A DNA stretch of 7,912 bases from Akkermansiaceae bacterium UBA1506 (GTDB lineage Bacteria; Verrucomicrobiota; Verrucomicrobiia; Verrucomicrobiales; DEV007): the NCBI GenBank assembly GCA_002323995.1, contig DCQY01000046.1, positions 1 to 7,912 of the forward strand. Direction: 5' to 3'. Numbering within the stretch: position 1 is the first letter of the stretch; each line of letters begins with the position of its first letter. Positions 1 through 6,170 of this stretch are shown here, in pieces. The notes under the pieces are model-generated. The model was not told the DNA's origin, searched no databases, and worked only from the letters and a program-made list of their open reading frames with translations. Both the position numbers and the translations under genes were made by a program.

Positions 1-3000
1 ACAAGCGAGTATGGTCCAACCGCACGTGCATGAATCTTATCTTGCACCAAATGGCCAAGTTTCAGCATGTAAATCACACCAACCACAACTTGCTGGTAGA
101 ACGCTTCACCAGTACGACCGTCGTAGAGGGTCGACTTTCCGTTCGTTCCAATCCACTCGTGGCCCTCAGTAGCTTTCGCTTCCTCTAGGTATTCAACGAT
201 CTTCGACTCCGGGATACCGTCAAAAACTGGGGTTGCTACTTTGAATCCGAGGGCTCGGGCAGCAACGCCAAGGTGAGTTTCAAGCACCTGACCAACATTC
301 ATTCGGCTAGGCACACCCAGCGGATTGAGACAAATATCAACCGGAGATCCATCCTCAAGGAAGGGCATATCCTCTTCCGGGACGATCGTCGCAACCACAC
401 CTTTGTTGCCGTGTCGACCGGCCATCTTGTCACCAACAGAGAGCTTGCGCTTCTTGGCGACGTATACCTTAACTTGTTTGATGACTCCTGGATCAACTTC
501 GTCACCGGATTCGATTCGGTCTAACTGACGCTCCCGCTCCATGTCGATGTCGGCAAACTTCTGCTCGTAGCTAGAAATAATATCCAAGATCTTGTTACGG
601 ATCGGGCTGGGATCAATCTCCACGTTAGCGTAGTTATCAGCCAGCTTGCGAAGTAGCGTTTTTGTGATCTTGCGGTTAGCAGGAATAATGATCTCTCCAG
701 TGCGGCCGTTGACCACATCAAGAGGGATCTTCTCACCGAGAAGGATGTCGGAGAGCTTTTCGGTGAGCTGCTCAGTGAGCTCCTCGTGACGGCGCTTGTG
801 TTCGTCAATGATTTGCTTCTGCTGCTTCTGCTGCTCTTTCGGGTCTAGCTTCTCTTTGGAGGAGGCGTTACGCGAGGAAACACGCACGTCCATCACTATT
901 CCAGTGCAACCAGAGGGAACGCGAAGCGAGGTGTCTTTAACGTCAGCCGCTTTTTCGCCAAAGATGGCACGCAAGAGTCGCTCTTCCGGCGCCAGTTCGG
1001 TCTCGCTCTTCGGAGTGATCTTACCGACAAGGATATCGCCTGGCCGAACTTCGGCGCCCACGCGAATTACACCGTCAGGGCCCAGATCCTTAAGGGCCTC
1101 TTCACCAACATTTGGAATGTCACGAGTGATCTCTTCCGGACCAAGCTTGGTGTCGCGAGCACCGATGTCGAATTCATCCACGTGAATCGAGGTGTAAACA
1201 TCCTCTTTCACAATACGCTCTGAAATAACGATGGCGTCCTCGAAGTTATAACCGTTCCATGGCATGAAGGCGACGAGCACATTCTTACCCAGAGCCAGCT
1301 CACCACCCTCGGTATTCGGACCGTCAGCCAGAACCATGCCTGCCTTCACCTTATCACCGCGCTTCACGATCGGTTTCTGGTTGATGCATGTGCCTGCATT
1401 GGAACGCATGAATTTTCGAAGCGGATAAACATAGGTTCCTTTGCCTTCGTCACTCTTAAGCTTAAAGGGATTCGTAAGAAACTGAGCTTCAGAGCAGGGA
1501 AGCTCACCATCCTTGCTCACTACGATGATCTCGGCGGTAGCAGCCGCCACAGTTCCATTACCCTCAGCGACGACCACTGCACGGGAATCCTGAGCCACTT
1601 TGGCTTCCATACCGGTTCCCACATAGGGAGACTCCGAAACGAGAAGAGGAACGCCTTGGCGTTGCATGTTTGAACCCATAAGAGCGCGGTTCGCATCATC
1701 ATGCTCAAGGAATGGAATCAATGAAGCGGCCACAGAAACAAGCTGCTTTGGAGAGACATCCATGTAGGTCGCCTCGGTCGGATCCACTTCAATGAATTCG
1801 CCAAGGTGACGTACCGTGATCTTTTCAGTCTGAAAGACGCCTTTGTCATCGATCGGGTTGTTGGCCTGGGCGATGAGGTAGCTTTCTTCTTGGTCAGCAG
1901 TAAGGTAGTCAATCTTCTTGGAAACCTTGCCTTTGACAATACGGCGGTAGGGTGTCTCGATGAAACCGAACTCGTTGATACGAGCGTAGCAGCTCATCGA
2001 GTTGATCAGACCAATATTTGGACCTTCCGGAGTCTCAATTGGGCAAATGCGTCCGTAGTGAGACGGATGGACGTCGCGGACCTCGAAACCGGCGCGGTCA
2101 CGATTCAGACCACCGGGCCCGAGCGCCGAAAGCCGCCGCTTGTGCGTCAACTCAGACAACGGGTTGATCTGGTCCATAAACTGACTCAGCTGAGAGCGAC
2201 CAAAGAAGTCACGAACTACGGCAGCCAAAGCCTTGGGATTGACCAGCTTAGAAGGTGTCATGCCGTCCAGATTGATGTCGAAAAGAGTCATGCGCTCTTT
2301 GACAAGACGTTCGGTGCGGGCGAGGCCGACGCGGCATTGGTTCGCGAGAAGCTCGCCAACTGCACGAATGCGGCGACTGCCGAGGTGATCAATATCGTCA
2401 AGGACGCCTTCTCCGGCGCGAAGCCCGAAGAGGTAGGCCATCGCAGCGATAAAATCGTCTGACGTGACCACTCGTTCATTGTCGTCTACGCCAAGACCGA
2501 GCTTTTGGTTTATCTTGTAACGACCCACGCGGGTGAGATCATATTTTTTCGGGTCGAAGAAGAGACGCTTAAGAAGGGCGCGCGCGTTCGCAACGGTCGG
2601 GGGGTCGCCGGGGCGAAGGCGGCGGTAGATATCTTTGAGCGCTTCCTCTTCATTGGTCGCTGGATCTTTCTTAAGTGATTTGATGAGGAGATCATCATGA
2701 GCCGCATTAACTACCGGAACGGACTTGATGCCGAGGCCGTGGAGCTGCTGAATCACTTCGAGGGTAAGCGGCTCGTAGGCCTTGGCTACGATGATGTCAC
2801 CATCGGCGACATCTTCAAAGATGATTTGATTGGCGAGATCAGCCTCGTCTATCTTCGGATCGATCTTGAGCTTACCGATATCATAAAACTGACGAATGAT
2901 ATCTTCGTCGGTCGGGAAACCGACAGCGCGAAGGAAAGTTGTCGCAAGAAATTTGCGGCGGCGGCGGCGGCGGTCGAGGTAGACATAAAGGAGGTCATTC

Positions 3001-3539
3001 GTATCGAACTGAACTTCCATCCACGAACCACGGTCAGGAATGATGCGGAATCCGAAAAGGGTCTTACCATTAAGGTGAAGGTTGGTCTCAAAGCAGACGC
3101 CAGGTGAACGGTGCAACTGGGAAACGACAACACGTTCAGCTCCGTTGATCACAAACGTCCCGCGGCGCGTCATCATGGGAAGCTCACCCATGTAAACCCG
3201 CTCCTCCTTAGTTCCTGACTCATCCGTCAGGGCGAAAGTGACATAAAGCGGAGCACTGAAAGTTTCGCCGTCGCGAAGCGCCTCCAAGGCGGTCAGCTTT
3301 GGCTCGCCTACCTCATACTTAGAAAAGTCGAGAGTGAACTTCTCATCGTAGCTCTGTATCGGAAATACTTCCTGAAAGACCGACTGAAGACCGGTAGAGA
3401 CCCGGTCTTTCGGGTCGGTTTCCTCCTGGAGAAACTCCCTGTAGGAATCGAGCTGAACTTCGATGAGATTTGGAGTATCGATAGCTTCCTCGATCTTTCC
3501 GAAATGTTCGCGTTCAAGTTTCTTCGCTGCTGCTGACAT
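1..3539 (-). CDS. rpoB: RNA polymerase beta subunit, 3' end cut by window
   Basis: Beta subunit of the cytoplasmic RNA polymerase core; with beta' it forms the active centre that makes all cellular RNA. I read this frame through the whole stretch: 1179 codons without a stop. The start is the ATG at 3539 (MSAAAKKLEREHFGK), just ahead of the conserved IEVQLDSY and VFPI segments; no Shine-Dalgarno precedes it. Landmarks: DRRRRRRKFLAT near residues 189-199; the rifampicin pocket at 451-473; GRHGNKG with K1038 and K1046, matching E. coli K1065 and K1073; and KLGHLVQDKIHAR with H1163, matching E. coli H1237. The N-terminal half lacks about 60 residues relative to E. coli (shorter insert near E. coli 225-343). 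A charged insert like E. coli beta-i9 is present at about 888-1011, and about 47 residues present in E. coli after K1073 are absent. The last 90 or so residues lie outside the window; rpoC probably follows. Confidence 0.98.
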   Translation of the reverse strand, partial: MSAAAKKLEREHFGKIEEAIDTPNLIEVQLDSYREFLQEETDPKDRVSTGLQSVFQEVFPIQSYDEKFTLDFSKYEVGEPKLTALEALRDGETFSAPLYVTFALTDESGTKEERVYMGELPMMTRRGTFVINGAERVVVSQLHRSPGVCFETNLHLNGKTLFGFRIIPDRGSWMEVQFDTNDLLYVYLDRRRRRRKFLATTFLRAVGFPTDEDIIRQFYDIGKLKIDPKIDEADLANQIIFEDVADGDIIVAKAYEPLTLEVIQQLHGLGIKSVPVVNAAHDDLLIKSLKKDPATNEEEALKDIYRRLRPGDPPTVANARALLKRLFFDPKKYDLTRVGRYKINQKLGLGVDDNERVVTSDDFIAAMAYLFGLRAGEGVLDDIDHLGSRRIRAVGELLANQCRVGLARTERLVKERMTLFDINLDGMTPSKLVNPKALAAVVRDFFGRSQLSQFMDQINPLSELTHKRRLSALGPGGLNRDRAGFEVRDVHPSHYGRICPIETPEGPNIGLINSMSCYARINEFGFIETPYRRIVKGKVSKKIDYLTADQEESYLIAQANNPIDDKGVFQTEKITVRHLGEFIEVDPTEATYMDVSPKQLVSVAASLIPFLEHDDANRALMGSNMQRQGVPLLVSESPYVGTGMEAKVAQDSRAVVVAEGNGTVAAATAEIIVVSKDGELPCSEAQFLTNPFKLKSDEGKGTYVYPLRKFMRSNAGTCINQKPIVKRGDKVKAGMVLADGPNTEGGELALGKNVLVAFMPWNGYNFEDAIVISERIVKEDVYTSIHVDEFDIGARDTKLGPEEITRDIPNVGEEALKDLGPDGVIRVGAEVRPGDILVGKITPKSETELAPEERLLRAIFGEKAADVKDTSLRVPSGCTGIVMDVRVSSRNASSKEKLDPKEQQKQQKQIIDEHKRRHEELTEQLTEKLSDILLGEKIPLDVVNGRTGEIIIPANRKITKTLLRKLADNYANVEIDPSPIRNKILDIISSYEQKFADIDMERERQLDRIESGDEVDPGVIKQVKVYVAKKRKLSVGDKMAGRHGNKGVVATIVPEEDMPFLEDGSPVDICLNPLGVPSRMNVGQVLETHLGVAARALGFKVATPVFDGIPESKIVEYLEEAKATEGHEWIGTNGKSTLYDGRTGEAFYQQVVVGVIYMLKLGHLVQDKIHARAVGPYSL
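2121..2189 (-). other. rpoB: Rifampicin-resistance-determining region of rpoB
   Basis: Codons 451-473 of this RpoB, equivalent to E. coli 511-533. D456, H466, R469 and S471 (E. coli D516, H526, R529, S531) are the wild-type residues that contact rifampicin, so no classical resistance substitution is present. The stretch reads LSQFMDQINPLSELTHKRRL then SAL. I458 replaces E. coli N518, a position that varies between phyla. Rifampicin sensitivity would be the default prediction; this is inference from known contacts. Confidence 0.9.
2955..2972 (-). repeat. Six tandem CGC (Arg) codons within rpoB
   Basis: Six consecutive identical CGC codons encode R190-R195, between the conserved YVYLD and KFLATTFLRA segments. 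E. coli has only three arginines at this site (DRRRKLPAT), so the run is about three codons longer. The perfect trinucleotide repeat keeps the reading frame, and a slippage change here would add or remove arginines without a frameshift. Whether the six-arginine run is normal for relatives is not known from this sequence. Confidence 0.95.
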
Positions 3540-3671
3540 AATGGCGCTGGTTAGGGGTCACAAATTCGTCCTCGTAGCTTGGCTAATGTCTCACTGTCCC
3601 CTCATTGCTTACGTGCGAGAGGGAACGTTGCGAGCCAAAAACCGTTTCGTTTACACCACGAGACGACGAAG

Positions 3672-3695
3672 CCCGGATGCCTCTAAGCAGCCGGG
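3672..3695 (-). other. Hairpin in the rpoB leader
   Basis: Arms CCCGG (3672-3676) and CCGGG (3691-3695) pair perfectly, followed after one mismatch by TGC/GCA, closing a six-base loop. No T-tract follows on the minus strand, so it is unlikely to be a terminator. It could be a processing site or mRNA stabiliser for the rpoB transcript; the function is a guess. Confidence 0.5.
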
Positions 3696-3784
3696 ATTCG
3701 ACGTCTGTCGGTTATTTCAAAGGGCAGGAGTGCACTATTTCTGGAGTGTCAACGATTGAAGTGATGAGTTTATTAAGGTTTTTT

Positions 3785-3820
3785 AAAAATTTACTCCAGC
3801 CCGAGTTACGGGCCGGAGTA
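3785..3820 (-). terminator. Terminator-like hairpin after rplL (probable attenuator)
   Basis: On the minus strand the arms ACTCC-G-GCCCG and CGGGC-T-GGAGT (3820-3792, counting an outer T-A pair, with one G·T wobble at the middle position) enclose a five-base loop, TAACT. The exit side reads AAA, then five Ts (3789-3785), then six As. This is a typical intrinsic-terminator shape, 15 bases past the rplL stop. Because rpoB lies downstream on the same strand and no clear rpoB promoter is visible, partial termination is more likely than full: in E. coli the rplL-rpoB attenuator lowers polymerase subunit synthesis relative to ribosomal proteins. The A-rich flank could also allow function in the opposite direction. 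Confidence 0.75.
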
Positions 3821-3834
3821 GTAAAAAGCTTCGC

Positions 3835-4218
3835 TTACTTGAGTTCGACGGTTGCGCCGGCCTCTTCGAGCTTGCTCTTGATCTCTTCGGCTTCCTCTTT
3901 AGGAGCGCCCTCTTTGAGCGTCTCGGGAGCACTTTCGACGATCTTCTTGGCGTCGGCGAGGCCGAGACCAGAGATCGCTTCGCGAACGGCCTTAATGACC
4001 GCGATCTTATTTTCTCCGAAGGAAGAAAGAACGACGTCAAACTCATCCTTTTCCTCGGCGGCTTCACCACCACCACCAGCACCAGGTGCTGCGACGGCGA
4101 CTGCTGCGGGAGCTGCTGCGCTCACGCCCCATTTTTCTTCAAGAGCTTTTACGAGGTCAGCGACCTCGAGGACGGTAAGTCCGCTCAACTGTTCTACAAT
4201 TGCGTCTGTATCTGCCAT
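3835..4218 (-). CDS. rplL: 50S ribosomal protein L7/L12
   Basis: 127-residue stalk protein, present as several dimers on L10 in each 50S subunit; it recruits and stimulates the translational GTPases EF-Tu, EF-G, IF2 and RF3. The N-terminal dimerisation and L10-binding domain covers about residues 1-32 (LTVLEVADLVKALEEKWGV). An Ala/Gly/Pro-rich flexible hinge runs over about 33-55, including a run of four glycines. The C-terminal factor-binding domain is about 57-127, with KIAVIKAVRE and GLGLADAKKIVESAPE. Most factor-contact residues of the family are kept; the lysine equivalent to E. coli K81 is alanine here. Length is normal (E. coli 121). The ATG at 4218 is preceded by AACCAAAAAA and no Shine-Dalgarno. 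A 141-base structured spacer separates it from rplJ, and a terminator-like hairpin follows its stop. Confidence 0.98.
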   Translation of the reverse strand: MADTDAIVEQLSGLTVLEVADLVKALEEKWGVSAAAPAAVAVAAPGAGGGGEAAEEKDEFDVVLSSFGENKIAVIKAVREAISGLGLADAKKIVESAPETLKEGAPKEEAEEIKSKLEEAGATVELK

Positions 4219-4261
4219 TTTTTTGGTTGGGTATCGCCGGCTCGGAAAGCGTTCCGAAAAT

Positions 4262-4326
4262 TAAGGTGCTGCGCTCAGCACTCGGCAAGGAACCCGGTTT
4301 GGTTTGGTTTGGTTTTCAGCACCTCA
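4262..4326 (-). other. Mutually exclusive RNA pairings upstream of rplL
   Basis: Structure A pairs 4326-4317 (TGAGGTGCTG) with 4271-4262 (CAGCACCTTA): ten base pairs including one G-U, around a 45-base loop containing the AAACC repeats. Structure B pairs 4281-4276 (GTGCTG) with 4271-4266 (CAGCAC): six base pairs around the tetraloop AGCG, followed by CTTAATTTTC, a weak terminator-like tail. Both use the same 3' arm. The complementarity is seen directly; switching behaviour is inference. Confidence 0.6.
4296..4315 (-). repeat. Four-copy AAACC pentanucleotide repeat
   Basis: Four perfect tandem copies of AAACC on the minus strand (GGTTT on plus). They lie inside the loop of the longer pairing in the rplJ-rplL spacer. 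The segment lacks internal base-pairing potential and would be a single-stranded A/C-rich stretch in the mRNA. Copy number could change by slippage. No other pentanucleotide tandem repeat was noticed in the window. Confidence 0.95.
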
Positions 4327-4359
4327 CTTGAGACACCAAAAGTGTTCTAAAATCTTAAA

Positions 4360-4875
4360 TTACTCTCCTTTGTCAGCTTTTGCTTGAAGGACGCGAGCTA
4401 GTGAAGCGCCAGGCTGGTCAAGCACCGTGGCCAACTGAGTCGCTGGCTGGCTAAGAACCCCGAGCAACTGCGCGTAAAGAACTTCCTTAGCAGGAAGATC
4501 AGCAAGCGCTTTTATTTTACCCTCATCCAGAAGCTCGCCATCGAGCACCCCGCCGCGGGTCGCAGGAACGCCGTTCTCTTTGTTAAACGTCTTCAACACC
4601 TTGGCGGCGGCGCAAACGTCGGATTCGCCGGTTACGACCGCGGTCTGACCGGCAAGAAATTCGCCAAGACCTTCCGGATACTCAGCAGAGTTAGCAGCTC
4701 GCTTCACAAAGGAATTCTTTGCCACTTGGAACTTCGCACCACTGGCTTTGAGTTCCTTACGGAGTGCCTCGAACTGAGGAACGGTCATGCCGCCGTAATC
4801 GGCGACAAGAAGAAAGGGAGAGCTATTAATGCGGTCAAGGATCTCATCGATAATGACCTGTTTGACTTCTTTCAT
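4360..4875 (-). CDS. rplJ: 50S ribosomal protein L10
   Basis: 171-residue base of the ribosomal stalk: it binds 23S rRNA beside L11 and carries the L7/L12 dimers on its C-terminal helix. The N-terminal rRNA-binding domain shows the family pattern (residues 1-60: VIIDEILDRINSSPFLLVAD, then a YGGMTVPQFEALRKELK stretch and VAKNSFVKRA). The C-terminal L7/L12-binding helix is about 136-168 (LLGVLSQPATQLATVLDQPG, then ASLARVLQAKAD). Length matches the usual 165-175. The ATG at 4875 lies 42 bases after the rplA stop and has no Shine-Dalgarno. In many bacteria L10-L12 represses its own mRNA through a kink-turn leader upstream of rplJ; I cannot recognise that leader in this short gap, though it could reach back into rplA. 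Confidence 0.97.
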   Translation of the reverse strand: MKEVKQVIIDEILDRINSSPFLLVADYGGMTVPQFEALRKELKASGAKFQVAKNSFVKRAANSAEYPEGLGEFLAGQTAVVTGESDVCAAAKVLKTFNKENGVPATRGGVLDGELLDEGKIKALADLPAKEVLYAQLLGVLSQPATQLATVLDQPGASLARVLQAKADKGE

Positions 4876-4917
4876 CGGTTTAACTGTGTGAAATTTGGTT
4901 AATTCAGGTAATTGCGA

Positions 4918-5613
4918 TTAGCCCCAGGCTGAGACATCAATGGTTACGCCAGGGCTCATCGTCCCACTTAGAGCGCCATTGACGAGAAAAATTCCCTTGG
5001 CGGTAGCGGGGCGTGCTCCAGAAATAGCGTCGATGACGGCTTTCCCGTTTTCGACGAGGGCACCCTCTTCGAAAGATGCCTTGCCAATCGGAACAGAAAT
5101 GTTGCCGTTCTTATCAAGCTTGAAATCAATTTTACCAGCTTTCACAGCCTTAACTGCAGCCGCCGTATCGTCAGTCACTGTGCCGGTTTTCGGGTTGGGC
5201 ATGAGACCGCGGGGTCCAAGCTGCCTGCCGAGCTTACGAACTTCAGACATTGCTGCAGGAGTGGCGATTACGGCATCAAAATCCATCATACCACCTTGAA
5301 CCTCTTTGACGAGGGTGTCGAAGCCGACGTGCTCAGCACCGGCGTTCTTTGCTTCAGTTGCTGCTTCACCTTCAGCGAAAACGAGAACTTTCACATCTTT
5401 GCCACTTCCATTGGGAAGGGGACACGATCCGCGAACCATCTGATCCGACTGACGGGGATCAACTCCCATGCGGAAAGTGAGGGTAACGGTCTGATCGAAT
5501 TTCGGAGAAGGGAACTGCTTCACAAGAGAAACAGCCTCCTCGATCGAATAGACTTTTTCGGCATCCACCAATTCGGCGGCCTTCTGGTATCTTTTACTTC
5601 TTTTTTTAGCCAT
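4918..5613 (-). CDS. rplA: 50S ribosomal protein L1
   Basis: 231-residue protein of the mobile L1 stalk; it binds 23S rRNA helices 76-78 and moves with deacylated tRNA as it leaves the E site. It also acts as a translational repressor of the rplK-rplA mRNA in many bacteria. Visible landmarks: basic N-terminus (MAKKRSKRYQKAAELVD), the RG..PLPNGSGK segment at 61-72, the L1 signature LGPRGLMPNPKTGTV at 132-146, and the C-terminal RNA-binding SGTMSPGVTIDVSAWG at 216-231, where the family usually has TMGPG-like residues. Length equals the family norm (E. coli 234). The ATG at 5613 is chosen because it gives the standard MAKK start; it is preceded by CACCCATAAAA and no Shine-Dalgarno. Gaps are 65 bases to rplK and 42 to rplJ. 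Confidence 0.98.
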   Translation of the reverse strand: MAKKRSKRYQKAAELVDAEKVYSIEEAVSLVKQFPSPKFDQTVTLTFRMGVDPRQSDQMVRGSCPLPNGSGKDVKVLVFAEGEAATEAKNAGAEHVGFDTLVKEVQGGMMDFDAVIATPAAMSEVRKLGRQLGPRGLMPNPKTGTVTDDTAAAVKAVKAGKIDFKLDKNGNISVPIGKASFEEGALVENGKAVIDAISGARPATAKGIFLVNGALSGTMSPGVTIDVSAWG

Positions 5614-5678
5614 TTTTATGGGTGCAGTGCAAACGAACTGAAGCAGCTCTCCTGCGGTTCGGATTCTAATCCAAAGTT

Positions 5679-6104
5679 TTAATCTACGATCTCAAGGCCC
5701 ATCTGACGGGCGGTACCCGCCAAGATCCGGCAAGCCATCTCCTCGTCATCGGTATTTAGGTCATCCATCTTCTGCTTGGCGACCTCGATCAGTTTCGCCT
5801 TGGGGAGGGTCCCTACCTTCACCTTGTGGGGTTCACCAGAACCAGAGGCAATATTGGCAGCTTTCTTTAGGAGCACCGCTGCCGGCGGTTTTTTGCAGAC
5901 AAATGTAAAGCTCTTGTCTTGGTAGACGCTGATCACGACAGGGAGAAGATCCCCGGCGTTCTGCTGAGTCTCGGCGTTAAATGCCTTACAAAATTCCATG
6001 ATGTTGACACCGGCCTGACCGAGCGCCGGACCAACTGGGGGAGACGGATTCGCCTGACCCGCCTGAATCTGCAATTTTAATTGTTGTACTACTTCCTTTG
6101 CCAT
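5679..6104 (-). CDS. rplK: 50S ribosomal protein L11
   Basis: 141-residue protein of the GTPase-associated centre; it binds the 1070 region of 23S rRNA next to L10 and contacts EF-G, EF-Tu and, in stringent response, RelA. The N-terminal domain (about 1-70) carries the proline-rich helix ANPSPPVGPALGQAGVNIME at 18-37, the site known for thiostrepton binding and resistance; its prolines (P20, P22, P23, P26) are intact. A linker KPPAAVLLKKAA follows at 72-83, then the rRNA-binding C-terminal domain with KVGTLPKAKLIEVAKQK and the ending GTARQMGLEIVD. Length matches E. coli (142). The ATG at 6104 gives the usual MAKE start and has no Shine-Dalgarno. It follows nusG after 66 bases. Confidence 0.98.
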   Translation of the reverse strand: MAKEVVQQLKLQIQAGQANPSPPVGPALGQAGVNIMEFCKAFNAETQQNAGDLLPVVISVYQDKSFTFVCKKPPAAVLLKKAANIASGSGEPHKVKVGTLPKAKLIEVAKQKMDDLNTDDEEMACRILAGTARQMGLEIVD

Positions 6105-6137
6105 CGTTTCTGCTTCGTTTAAATCGTGTGTTAGTTA

Positions 6138-6153
6138 TCCCACCGGAGCGGGA
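6138..6153 (-). promoter_or_regulatory. Small hairpin in the nusG-rplK spacer
   Basis: In the minus-strand RNA, TCCCGC and GTGGGA pair (six base pairs, one G-U) around the loop TCCG, 33 bases before the rplK start. The 3' arm and flank GGTGGGATAAC resemble the GGUGGGA core of the 23S rRNA site bound by L1. L1 is known in several bacteria to repress this mRNA from just this place. No T-run follows, so it is not a terminator. The L1-target reading is a guess based on position and a short match. Confidence 0.35.
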
Positions 6154-6170
6154 CCAAGCATCTTTTCAAA

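Larger units (their letters stand above)
3540..3834 (-). promoter_or_regulatory. rplL-rpoB spacer: rpoB leader, no gene
   Basis: This 295-base gap is the longest non-coding stretch in the window. On the minus strand the only openings are trivial (a four-residue ATG frame at 3605-3591 and a seven-residue GTG frame), so I see no gene. It begins, 15 bases after rplL, with a terminator-like hairpin (3792-3820). Further on is a second hairpin at 3672-3695 with arms CCCGG and CCGGG, an inner TGC/GCA pairing and a six-base loop, with no T-run after it. A lone TTGACA (minus strand, 3752-3747) has no matching -10 box at normal spacing. In E. coli the equivalent gap carries an attenuator and an RNase III processing site; similar roles here are inference. 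A promoter for rpoB may be present but I cannot point to one. Confidence 0.55.
4219..4359 (-). promoter_or_regulatory. Structured rplJ-rplL spacer
   Basis: This 141-base spacer is much longer than the other gaps in the ribosomal block (42-66 bases) and holds no open frame of note. In the minus-strand RNA the order is: a weak ACAC/GTGT hairpin (4333-4345), AGGTGCTG (4324-4317), four AAACC repeats, GTGCTG (4281-4276), CAGCACCT (4271-4264), TTAATTTTC, then a CGGAA/TTCCG hairpin (4256-4243) about 24 bases before the rplL ATG. CAGCAC can pair either with the nearby GTGCTG or with the distant AGGTGCTG, but not with both. This looks like a leader that could set the ratio of L7/L12 to L10 through termination, processing or start-site access. 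The function is inferred only. Confidence 0.6.

Noticed and set aside
1806..2462. 218-codon open frame on the plus strand opposite rpoB
   Set aside because: It mirrors the coding frame of rpoB, has no recognisable domain and overlaps the most conserved part of an essential gene; it is a shadow frame.
3591..3605. Possible leader peptide before rpoB (ATG, four codons)
   Set aside because: Only four residues and no ribosome binding site or regulatory codon pattern.
3747..3752. TTGACA (minus strand) as a possible rpoB promoter -35 box
   Set aside because: At 16-18 base spacing the sequence reads TCCTGC and shifts of it, with no resemblance to TATAAT, so the single hexamer is not enough.
3605..4264. 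219-codon plus-strand frame over the rpoB leader and rplL
   Set aside because: Low-complexity Ser/Ala/Pro-rich translation is the typical antisense image of the L7/L12 gene, with no family resemblance.
5661..5672. GGATTAGAATCC palindrome in the rplK-rplA spacer
   Set aside because: A 12-base palindrome with a two-base centre cannot form a useful RNA hairpin and is short enough to occur by chance.
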